A stretch of 64,000 nucleotides of DNA. Origin: Symsagittifera roscoffensis (taxonomy: Eukaryota; Xenacoelomorpha; Acoela; Convolutidae). The position numbers and the translations under genes are program-made. The stretch lies in NCBI RefSeq assembly GCF_963678635.1, contig NC_087068.1:684001-748000 (forward strand), read 5' to 3'. Of the stretch, positions 45,843 to 54,172 are shown piece by piece (the stretch's first letter is position 1; each line of letters opens with the position of its first letter). The notes under the pieces are model-generated. The model was given only the letters and a program-made list of their open reading frames with translations. It did not search any database and was not told where the DNA came from.

Positions 45843-48448
45843 AAATATTAATTTTTCTCCAACTCTTTTTTCTAGTAATTTCCAACCAGAACATAAATCC
45901 TTCCCCCCGTACAGGACCCCAAGATTTATTGGTAACACATTACGATTGTGAAGAAAACGAACAAAAAACATTACACAAATATGCAATAAATCAAGTATCA
46001 CAATGCGAAACAGAACCACAAGCTATAGAAACTACAAATGTAATAGCGACACTTTATTCAAAAGCCCAAGCAACAACAGTTATAGGATATAAATTCACAG
46101 CAACATTTTCTGAAAAGAAAGTACATTGTTCACAAGTCTCAAATGGAAATAAAAACCGACTTGACCACGAATCATTCTACCAAAGTAATATCGAACGACT
46201 TTTACATCTCAATCCCGAAGATTGTAAAAACGAGTTACTCAGACTAAATATCACAAGAAATAAAAACACAGATAGAAAGTTAGTATATTTCCAAGTTTTT
46301 GCAGATTCTGTACATCAAGCAGAACTTGAAAGATATCAAGGACATATAAAACTAGATGAAAAATACCCATACAACGGCGCACACGGAAGATTAACTTATG
46401 ACATACACGATAAACACTGGATACCACACATAGGTATAAATAACCCATCAAACTGCAAAGCAGACACAAAAAATAGAGGATATCAAGAAATCATGTTTTT
46501 CGATTGGAAAATACAACTCGAAAAAATACAACTCACACGCGATTTATCTGACAACACAATGATCTATCAAGGAATTAGATTACCTTGTAAAAACGATCAA
46601 GGCTATTGTGACCCTACAACACGAACACAAGCAACAATTGTTTGGTTCCCCGAAGACACATGTACAACATTTCAAGTAGAAAAAATACACGCGCGAATGA
46701 TAAAATTTCACGAAAAATATTTTATACAGTCAATTCCATATGAACAAGTAAATCCATCACGAAAACTAAGTTCTAATTTTAGAAACATTCACAATATAGA
46801 AAATAAATTAACACGTTTTCAAATATATCAAGAGACAGAACTTGCATGTAAATACAAAAACCCACTTCACAAAACACAATACTCCGAAATTTTAGTTGAA
46901 TACGAAAAAGGATTCGACATGACCACTGGAAAAATAAAAATCGACCCATATGCCACAGGTCATCCTCTAAACGAAGGAACATCGTATATACCAGTTAATT
47001 TTCAAAAAAGTAAAGGTCAACCTGGTGGACATCTAAAGCCCCATGACACTAGAAGCACACGTATACAAGAATTATCACTAATGAATAGTACATTTTTCGG
47101 TAATATCCACTATGATATTCACTTAGATATGAAATTAGACTACACAATTAGCCGAATTTTTCAAGAAATGTCACTCTCTGAATTAGAAACACTTCACCAA
47201 CTATGCGAATTAGAAAGAACACAAATCTTACAATCACTAGCACTAGCAGTATTAAAAATACCCTACGCAGGATATTTACTATCAGGAAATAGATCAAATT
47301 TTTTAGACTACGAAGGAAACATTTTATGGTTTTATACCTGTACCAAAAAAGTATCACCACTATATGTTTTTGAAGATAAACGATGCTCTAAAAGAATCCC
47401 TATCTTTTATAAGAATAAAGTACATTTCGTTGACACACTTTCAAGACGAACCTATTTCTGGGATACCGCAGTTCCATGTGGATCAGAAAATTGCCACAAT
47501 GTAGTACAACTGAACCCTGATGAAGACAAATATTACCTTCTTACCCCATATCCCACATTAATGCAGTCACTCAAAAAATTTTCACCAGAAAGCATTCGAG
47601 CTATCGCTCGAAACCCAAATATCGACTTACAATCAATTGGAATATATTCAAAATCCGAGATCCAACATCACATTAGAACACAACAATTCCAAGAATTATT
47701 AACACAAATGGACACTATACAAAGACAATCAATTGACCAAAACTTACGCAAACTTGCCGAAACCGCAGGATTTGCAGATATTTATACACAAGATTATAGC
47801 GGATATTTTAAAGACATTAAAGACTATATATATCTAAACGGTGAAAAATACCGACCACAAGATATCTCACCTATAAACATTTTTAGCTTCATTACACTAA
47901 AAAATGAAAATCTTGATTTTCTAGGATGGCCCTATTACATCTTAGAAAAGTTGACTATTCTATACGCAATGTTTAACTTTATAGGATTTCTTTTTTCACT
48001 CTTAAAAGGAATCTATAACACATGTGCTATACACACACAAGTCAATAGACAAGCAAATGTAGCACGCATACTATTTGCAGGATTCTTTGGAATTTTTTCA
48101 TCATCAATAAACAAAATTCTTTTAGACACACAAATAAAAGAATACAATACAAAAATAGCAACAAGACAGAACACATACGACGAAGAACATAACAATGTAG
48201 AAATAACGCCTACAGCACCACCGTTACCACCCCTACCACATAACCATTCATTATCCCTAGTCCCACGAAATTTTCGAAATTTAGCAATAACACATAATCC
48301 AAATTTCAGACCAACCATATCACAAAGTCCCATTCAACATATAATGACACATCAGTCACAAGATGAAAATACATATGAACAAATTATAGAACAACCCCAT
48401 ACCACCGCTTTTCAGTCTCAAAATAATAATTTTTTTAGCCCACGATGA
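45806..48448 (+). CDS. env: Envelope-like glycoprotein frame (up to 880 codons), intact
   Basis: The frame opens at 45806 and runs to TGA 48446-48448. The first ATG is 45929, but upstream codons encode a hydrophobic leader (KILIFLQLFFLVI, about 45842-45880) typical of a signal peptide, so the true start is probably supplied by splicing. The ectodomain is Cys-rich (CKNDQGYC followed by IVWFPEDTC near 46588-46670) with N-glycosylation sequons (NIT, NST). A hydrophobic segment (FNFIGFLFSLLKGIY, about 47965-48015) and a second (ILFAGFFGIFSSSI, about 48070-48110) precede a tail holding PTAPPLPPLP. In errantivirus- or retrovirus-like elements such a protein mediates cell entry; here this is inferred from layout, not from a recognised Env family. 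Confidence 0.75.
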   Translation, partial: PILRIIIHKYILKILIFLQLFFLVISNQNINPSPRTGPQDLLVTHYDCEENEQKTLHKYAINQVSQCETEPQAIETTNVIATLYSKAQATTVIGYKFTATFSEKKVHCSQVSNGNKNRLDHESFYQSNIERLLHLNPEDCKNELLRLNITRNKNTDRKLVYFQVFADSVHQAELERYQGHIKLDEKYPYNGAHGRLTYDIHDKHWIPHIGINNPSNCKADTKNRGYQEIMFFDWKIQLEKIQLTRDLSDNTMIYQGIRLPCKNDQGYCDPTTRTQATIVWFPEDTCTTFQVEKIHARMIKFHEKYFIQSIPYEQVNPSRKLSSNFRNIHNIENKLTRFQIYQETELACKYKNPLHKTQYSEILVEYEKGFDMTTGKIKIDPYATGHPLNEGTSYIPVNFQKSKGQPGGHLKPHDTRSTRIQELSLMNSTFFGNIHYDIHLDMKLDYTISRIFQEMSLSELETLHQLCELERTQILQSLALAVLKIPYAGYLLSGNRSNFLDYEGNILWFYTCTKKVSPLYVFEDKRCSKRIPIFYKNKVHFVDTLSRRTYFWDTAVPCGSENCHNVVQLNPDEDKYYLLTPYPTLMQSLKKFSPESIRAIARNPNIDLQSIGIYSKSEIQHHIRTQQFQELLTQMDTIQRQSIDQNLRKLAETAGFADIYTQDYSGYFKDIKDYIYLNGEKYRPQDISPINIFSFITLKNENLDFLGWPYYILEKLTILYAMFNFIGFLFSLLKGIYNTCAIHTQVNRQANVARILFAGFFGIFSSSINKILLDTQIKEYNTKIATRQNTYDEEHNNVEITPTAPPLPPLPHNHSLSLVPRNFRNLAITHNPNFRPTISQSPIQHIMTHQSQDENTYEQIIEQPHTTAFQSQNNNFFSPR

Positions 48449-50253
48449 GCCGACAACTTGGATCCCTTCACCGCTCAAATTCCCACCCAACCAATCTCAA
48501 CACTCCAATTACTATAATTCCACTTTTTGCTTTCCCGCCACCCGATTTCCCATCTAGTAATATAACATCAGGCATGAATTCAGACACTAATTCAAATATT
48601 TCAGTTTTATACTCCATTTCACAACTCAACAACCCTAATATTGAAACCCCCGATGAATTTGCAGACTCCGAACCATCTCCATCCAATAATTTTCAAATAA
48701 ACTCCTCAAATTTTTCAACACCCCCCTTTCAGCCAATCCCACCAAATAACCCACTCCCATCCATTTCTACACCCTCTTACGCTTCCCAAGTCACCCCCAC
48801 CTACTCGTCATTTCATTCAGACCGATCATCCAATTCTCCAGATACTCCCCAAATCTCCCAAGAACTAGATAATTTTATCACCCTACAACAACAACCCTTC
48901 CACCTTAACACCCCAACTATAAATCAGATTTCATCCACAATAGAATCATCAAACCCATCTACCCCTACACCCTCTTCAGCTTATACCGTATCATTAGCAC
49001 AATCATCCACATCCACCGAATCATCAAATAGCACTAACAGAGCCTATCGCACTTTCAAAAGAAAATTCCCACACCATCCTTTTCCAACAAAACCAGGAAC
49101 AGCCCGTGAATATATTAATCATCCAAATCACACTAACACGAAAGAATTTTTAACAATCACCCTACCTTCATTTCCACAGTATACTTTAAACACCCCTCAT
49201 GACACTAACGACACACGTAGCTTTGTAGACGAACATGTTTTAATGCCTACACTTCATTGGACATCATATTATCATTTTACTAATCCCCTTTGCCTACCAT
49301 TATCTAATACTCACATCGATATAGAACGAAATCAAGATATGCTATACCGACTCACCACACCACTAACACATAGACAATTTACTTATATAGGATATAAAAA
49401 GTCACTAAAAACATACACTGCACCCCGAGCTAACGAATATACGCTAGAATATTACGATCATAACATCATCCGAACTAACCAAGACCAATTTTTAGATGAT
49501 GATTGCTTCGCTAACCCACAAATCACAGAAAAATTCTTCATTAAAACACCATATGTATTTACACTCAATATATTTGATCGCAAATTCGACCACGTCATTT
49601 CTGAAGCACTAACCGACACACAAGCTTACGAAAGTTTTAAAGAAAGATTTCAATTATTTTCACTAACCTTTCATTTCCTTGCACCACATGAACGAGATTT
49701 GCACTGCTCACACGACATTATGTTACGCACTAAACAAACCCACACATATCCATACTATCGCTTCATACAAAATCATTTTGACCTGCACACTCCATCAAGA
49801 CAACCACACCACCGTTTTCAGTTTATTAATTCTAAATACACTTCCCCATTTTTCCTTAACTTCACATATTGCATCAAAGATACTAACCTTCACGGTATTC
49901 TTCGCAATTATGATCCCATAACTCAAATGTATATTTTTTGTCCCATCACGAAGACCCTTAACGCAGAAGAATCCAGACCCTTCCTTATCCCACATGAATT
50001 TATTCAACCTATAGAAATCCCAATATTAGAATTCATCCACAACACTAAATACAATCACAAATTATATAATCTCATCCAAAACACACCTTATGAGTTTGCA
50101 GTTGGCACTGAAGAACTAAAAACCATTAAAGCACTTCAATTGCTTTGGCCACTGCTTCAAACTAAAAACATCATTCGCATACTAGCAAAATTACTAACAA
50201 ATTCCGACATAATACACGACATTTTCCCCCACGGTTTTTTCCCCGACGACTAA
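48445..50253 (+). CDS. Unknown 602-codon ORF, ATGA-coupled to the envelope frame
   Basis: Its ATG overlaps the envelope stop codon (ATGA, 48445-48448), an arrangement used elsewhere for termination-reinitiation. Residues about 1-195 are Ser/Thr/Pro/Asn-rich and disordered. The rest looks folded, with many aromatic and His residues (TLHWTSYYHFTNPLCLPL, about residue 271; HGILRNYDPITQMYIFCP, about residue 481) and a Leu-rich helical end (LQLLWPLLQTKNIIRILAKL). No signal peptide or clear membrane segment. No family recognised. It is fully open although Gag and pol A in the same element are broken. A consensus splice donor CAG|GTAAGT begins 4 nt after the stop (50254-50262). Confidence 0.75.
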   Translation: MSRQLGSLHRSNSHPTNLNTPITIIPLFAFPPPDFPSSNITSGMNSDTNSNISVLYSISQLNNPNIETPDEFADSEPSPSNNFQINSSNFSTPPFQPIPPNNPLPSISTPSYASQVTPTYSSFHSDRSSNSPDTPQISQELDNFITLQQQPFHLNTPTINQISSTIESSNPSTPTPSSAYTVSLAQSSTSTESSNSTNRAYRTFKRKFPHHPFPTKPGTAREYINHPNHTNTKEFLTITLPSFPQYTLNTPHDTNDTRSFVDEHVLMPTLHWTSYYHFTNPLCLPLSNTHIDIERNQDMLYRLTTPLTHRQFTYIGYKKSLKTYTAPRANEYTLEYYDHNIIRTNQDQFLDDDCFANPQITEKFFIKTPYVFTLNIFDRKFDHVISEALTDTQAYESFKERFQLFSLTFHFLAPHERDLHCSHDIMLRTKQTHTYPYYRFIQNHFDLHTPSRQPHHRFQFINSKYTSPFFLNFTYCIKDTNLHGILRNYDPITQMYIFCPITKTLNAEESRPFLIPHEFIQPIEIPILEFIHNTKYNHKLYNLIQNTPYEFAVGTEELKTIKALQLLWPLLQTKNIIRILAKLLTNSDIIHDIFPHGFFPDD

Positions 50254-51314
50254 CAGGTAAGTATAATTTCTATATATTCTTCACTAATAAATTCAAATTA
50301 AACACTAACCATTCTTTATCCATGTCTCATTTAAATTTTTAGTCTTCATCCCACGATCATCTGCAAAAAACACAAAAGAAAAATAAAAAATAGAAAACTT
50401 CTTCAAATTCTTCAAAACTCTATTAATATTTTGCACCAGCTAAATTAAATAAAATTCATACCAATGTAGTAAATTAGTTAATAAATTGTTTCCCCACAAG
50501 CAATAAATCTAATAATGATGAAAATTTGTAACTTAATTTTTCCCAAAAACTAGCAGTAAAATTGAAATTCTATGTAGTAAATTGATAAGACAAAAAGCAG
50601 TACTAACCTTTTGATATTTTCATTCACTCGCACAAGAATTCTATCCAAACTCGCACAGCTTGCCCACGAAGAATTGTTTAAATAATGAATTTCAGTATAA
50701 GTTTTCACACTCAACAACTCTAACACACGATAACAAGTTTCAAACTTTCCTTTAACCCGGTTGGAAAGGAATTATATACTAAACAAAACTAACCAACGCA
50801 GCTTACTAAATACCACAACACATAGAATAATAGCATGACTAAGAAAAGGAAACCAACGGTACCCAAACCGGATTAACCCAGTTTAAAACTGGATAATTTA
50901 TTCTTTTGAAGACTATTATAAAGTCTAAGAAAGAAATACTAAAACACAAAAAAGTCGAAAGACAAACCCATACCAAAAACAATTTGATTTTTGAAAAAAG
51001 GACACAACCAACGAAACATAAGAAAAACCACCACAAACCCGACATAAAACGTTATCACATAACAGGACCTCTCACAGAAACCGCACGAAATCATATTCCC
51101 ACTCCTGGCCTAACCAACCAGAGAGGACGTCTTGAGCATGCTCTATAGCCGGCCTAACCCACCGCGCTACATCCACGCTTTTTGACCACACTTCTATTTT
51201 TAATAAGAGGTACTCAAGGGTGAGTAACTCTTCAAAATAACCGAACTAAAACAAAAAGCTTTTGTGAAAACAAATAACCAAAATCATAATTAAAACACTG
51301 AACTAATAAAAATT
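50254..51314 (+). other. Retroelement 3' region, first part
   Basis: Non-coding, A/C-rich. It begins with a perfect 5' splice-site consensus (CAG|GTAAGT, 50254-50262). Near 51065-51175 the - strand shows an A-box-like TAGCGCGGTGGG followed by tRNA-like text without a good B box, so a degraded SINE is possible but weak. Confidence 0.5.
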
Positions 51315-51791
51315 TTATAAAATGTAAATTATACTTTGCAGTATATAGATCAGCATACAACACCAAAGACGAACATCCAAAGACAAAATGACCCCACTAC
51401 ACTCGAAAAAGAATGGCCAACCACAATCAATATGCCGTCCACAATCACAACTCAAAAGATTTAGAGTACGACTTGACTTCGCAGAAAAGGACTTCATTGA
51501 ACTAGACCAATGACCACCTCGATGTTCAAGTATACGTACAGATCCGAGTAACCAGGCATCCCCTCCACGCACAATCTCCACGCCATTCCCAGACAAGGTC
51601 AAACACAAAAGAAGTTCTCTACATGAAACAGAAAAACCTGTCATAGCCAACCATTCTGAAATCAGATTTGAGTTTGTTGCGAAAACCCAGTCGTTGTCAT
51701 AAGAAGACACAACGATTGAACCTGGAACTTCTCTAACAAGAGAACCCAGAAGAAATATGATGTTCGCCAAATACCAACGTCCATCATCCAT
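51315..51791 (-). CDS. Antisense ORF (158 codons) next to the 3' LTR, unrecognised
   Basis: An open frame on the strand opposite to all retroelement genes, in a segment whose base composition is visibly more balanced than the A-rich, G-poor element. The translation is not low-complexity: it has spaced Trp/Cys residues and mixed hydrophobic/charged text (WVFATNSNLISEWLAMTGF; GGDAWLLGSVRILEHRGGHW). It could be an antisense accessory gene, a captured host fragment, or chance. No family recognised. Confidence 0.35.
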   Translation of the reverse strand: MDDGRWYLANIIFLLGSLVREVPGSIVVSSYDNDWVFATNSNLISEWLAMTGFSVSCRELLLCLTLSGNGVEIVRGGDAWLLGSVRILEHRGGHWSSSMKSFSAKSSRTLNLLSCDCGRHIDCGWPFFFECSGVILSLDVRLWCCMLIYILQSIIYIL

Positions 51792-51843
51792 CCTTTGAAT
51801 TGCAGAAAAACAATTCTAAAAAACTCTGTAAAACCCGGATGGG

Positions 51844-52253
51844 TGGAACCTGATCTAAACTACATTTTATGATTGGATAAATTAGATATTTTACCACTGT
51901 AAAGTATTTAATATTAACCAATCATGATCCATCTAACTAACAACCCACTTATTTGTAAGTGCTGGAATTACTTGTAATTTCAGCACCAGAGAGATTTGAA
52001 TTTAACTTAGAAATTAGTTGTCTCTCCAAGAGAACTTCAGCAGCCGCAATAAACCAGTATACCCTAGATCTATTGAGCCTAGCAAAGACTAGTTAAACAA
52101 CCTGAGACTAGATAGTATAAGAGTAAGATTAGGATCGGTATTAGACTAAGAAGTTGCACGAATCTATCCGGCCGAAAATAAGATAGCGTGACGAGCAGAC
52201 GGTGTACCCTATCCGAAATTACTCTATGAGTTAACCACATCGGACCTAACTCA
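51844..52253 (+). repeat. 3' LTR (410 bp)
   Basis: Nearly identical to 28771-29180, with AATAAA at 52048-52053. It is preceded by a short purine-rich stretch (cggatggg), a weak polypurine tract, and followed by TTAC, the second target-site copy. Confidence 0.97.
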
Positions 52254-52257
52254 TTAC
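52254..52257. repeat. Target-site duplication, right copy (TTAC)
   Basis: Matches 28767-28770. Confidence 0.8.
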
Positions 52258-52390
52258 CTTACAAGTTTGTTCATATCGTGGTACTTATGACTGTTTTTTT
52301 CCGCAACTACATGCAACTACAAAGTTGCTTCATGCTGTGTGCTGCACATCGATCTTGGTTTAGTTGAAAAAGTGAAGTTGTTCTTTCTAG

Positions 52391-54172
52391 GATTTGCACG
52401 ATCTTCTAATGCAACAGAAGTCAGCTTGCGACGCAATGATCGAGGAGAAGAACAAGCTGGTGAAGGAGTTCCAGGAGGAGTTGAAAAGCAAAGACGACCA
52501 GTATGTGAAGGACCTGAAGAAACAGGCGGAGGACATCGACCTGATGGTGGAGCGAATGGAGGACCAAATCAAGAACTTGGCCAAAACTCATCGCGAAGAG
52601 CTGCTGCAGGTGGAGAAGGCGTTTGTTTCAGAGAGGAAGGAGCACTTGCAGAGCAGTAATGCCAAGTTTGAAAACCTCATCAAGTCCAAGCAGGAAAAAG
52701 AGGAAAGTTACTTGGCGAATCGACAAGCTAAAATGGAAGACAATGAACGAGTTCTGCAACAATTGCGAGTGAAAGACGCCGAGGACTACAATTCTGTCAA
52801 GATAAAAATGGAGACTGACGTCCAAATTCTGGAACAGCAGGTGCAGCAGATGAAGGCAACCTACCAGTTGAACCAGGAAAAACTAGAGTATAATTTCCAA
52901 GTTCTAAAAAAGCGAGACGATGAAAACACGATAACAAAAAATCAGCAAAAACGAAAAATCACCAAGCTTCAAGACGTGCTGAACAACCTTAAAGCCAAAC
53001 TGAGTGAACAGGAAAAAGATACCAAAAAAGGAAATGTTTCTCTCATGGAAGAATACAAAAAGATATGCGAACAGTTTAAAGACTTGCAGAAAAAGGTTAA
53101 AGTTTTCCAAGATGCTGACTACAAGAAATTTAGAGACCTTTGGCTAATGAAAGAGGAAATGTGTCATGCAAAGGCAATCAAATTATTACAAGCAGACCGA
53201 GTTATAACGGAGCAGCATTTGGGTCAAATCTGGAATGAACCGGATACTTCAGTGCTTCAAAACCGAGGACCGATTATGAAAGTGGAAAAATTAAAGAGCG
53301 AGAAAACTGCTGTCGAGTTTGCGCGTGAAGTTCTCGGTGGTCAATCGGCATTGGGAAGCGGCGCAAGCGATGCAACGGGTGAACATCAGGGCTCTTCGGT
53401 GCTACCGGGAGTCGATCCGGAGGAGGAGGAATCACCCGACGGCATTCATGTTCCGATTGACGGAGACGAACATGAAGATATTGCGGAGATGGAACCTGCG
53501 ATAATACAACGGGTTCTTTCTCTGTTGACTGACGAATCTGGGTTTCTAATGGAATCTAAGCTGAAGCAGCTTCTTAAGCCACTGGATGGAGATGATCAAA
53601 GTCTGATGCGATTGGATGCTATTTTTCAGGCACTGGGTGTTGACACAGAAACGGATATACACAAACTTGCAACCTACTTCCTCAAATACAACATGACACC
53701 GCGGTCAGAATCGAACGCAGACCCGGACGAGGAGGTGGCAAGGATTATTGAAGGTCACAACACTACCAGCCAGAAATATGACGACGTTCTAATCAAGCAA
53801 AACGATGTGGTGAAAGCGCTGAGAAAGTTCATTCAGGAGAATCGCAAGTTACATGTCAACCAACAACAAAGTATTTTCAAATCTCTCCAAACTCTGGAAG
53901 AGCGCAATGATTCCAAGGACAGTGAGTATTGGCGACACCTGGCCGACATTGTTCCGGTAGAGCGTGAGAAGTTGTTGACGTCCCTGCTAACGGCCGAAGA
54001 GAAGTATTGTCAGATTTTGAAGGAGAGGAGCAAGTTGGTGAATGACACGGATAGTCTGAGACAGCAGAACGCGGAGTTGAGGCTGCTGCTGAACCAGTAC
54101 ATCAATTCGAAAGTAAACCAGGAGCTGGAGGTGCCCCCCACCCGAGTACTTCCCTTGGACATTCTCAAGTAG
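52391..54172 (+). CDS. DRC1: DRC1, second coding exon (codons 141-733 and stop)
   Basis: Begins right after the acceptor (tttctttctag, ending 52390) in phase 0 with DLHDLLMQQKSACDAMIEEK, continuing the first exon. Long coiled coil with the DRC1 hallmark strings DDQYVKDLKKQ, VQILEQQVQQMKATYQLNQE and KLEYNFQVLKKRDDENT, then the FRDLWLMKEEM block. A variable acidic linker follows (about codons 445-500 of the whole protein), then the C-terminal module (LLTDESGFLMESKLKQLL, LRLDAIFQALGV, NDSKDSEYWRHLADIVP) ending NSKVNQELEVPPTRVLP, all matching metazoan DRC1. No lesions are seen. The protein is an axonemal scaffold of the nexin-DRC. The distance between exons makes the primary transcript at least 28 kb. 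Confidence 0.97.
   Translation, partial: DLHDLLMQQKSACDAMIEEKNKLVKEFQEELKSKDDQYVKDLKKQAEDIDLMVERMEDQIKNLAKTHREELLQVEKAFVSERKEHLQSSNAKFENLIKSKQEKEESYLANRQAKMEDNERVLQQLRVKDAEDYNSVKIKMETDVQILEQQVQQMKATYQLNQEKLEYNFQVLKKRDDENTITKNQQKRKITKLQDVLNNLKAKLSEQEKDTKKGNVSLMEEYKKICEQFKDLQKKVKVFQDADYKKFRDLWLMKEEMCHAKAIKLLQADRVITEQHLGQIWNEPDTSVLQNRGPIMKVEKLKSEKTAVEFAREVLGGQSALGSGASDATGEHQGSSVLPGVDPEEEESPDGIHVPIDGDEHEDIAEMEPAIIQRVLSLLTDESGFLMESKLKQLLKPLDGDDQSLMRLDAIFQALGVDTETDIHKLATYFLKYNMTPRSESNADPDEEVARIIEGHNTTSQKYDDVLIKQNDVVKALRKFIQENRKLHVNQQQSIFKSLQTLEERNDSKDSEYWRHLADIVPVEREKLLTSLLTAEEKYCQILKERSKLVNDTDSLRQQNAELRLLLNQYINSKVNQELEVPPTRVLPLDILK

Larger units (their letters stand above)
28771..52253 (+). mobile_element. 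Giant (23.5 kb) Ty3/gypsy-like LTR retroelement with doubled pol and 3' envelope/accessory ORFs
   Basis: Bounded by 410-bp TG...CA LTRs differing at two positions by eye, with a 4-bp TTAC duplication and a primer-binding site 2 nt after the 5' LTR. In order: leader with hairpins; basic ORF (30425); Gag (30867) with CCHC; first pol (33440-38640); second pol (38641-43691); two small membrane ORFs; Pro-rich frame; envelope-like frame; 602-codon ORF; 3' region; 3' LTR. The protease-RT-RNaseH-integrase order and GPY/F module place it in Ty3/gypsy; an envelope recalls errantiviruses. The sense strand is strongly A-rich and G-poor throughout, unlike the DRC1 exons. Gag and the first pol are broken, so this copy is unlikely to be autonomous. 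Complete simple Ty3/gypsy elements are usually several kb, far smaller. Confidence 0.95.
26836..52390 (+). other. DRC1 intron, 25,555 bp, mostly one LTR retroelement
   Basis: Donor GTAGTT at 26836, acceptor tttctttctag ending 52390, phase 0. Removing the LTR element (28771-52253) and one target-site copy leaves about 2.1 kb, which is probably the intron before insertion. That remainder also carries a tRNA-derived SINE near 27.4 kb. Confidence 0.93.

Noticed and set aside
51065-51175. tRNA gene or SINE on the - strand
   Set aside because: A good A-box-like string but no acceptable B box and no cloverleaf; mentioned only in the 3' region note.
53319-53504. 61-codon + frame within DRC1
   Set aside because: Alternative-frame reading of the DRC1 exon, whose own frame matches the protein throughout.
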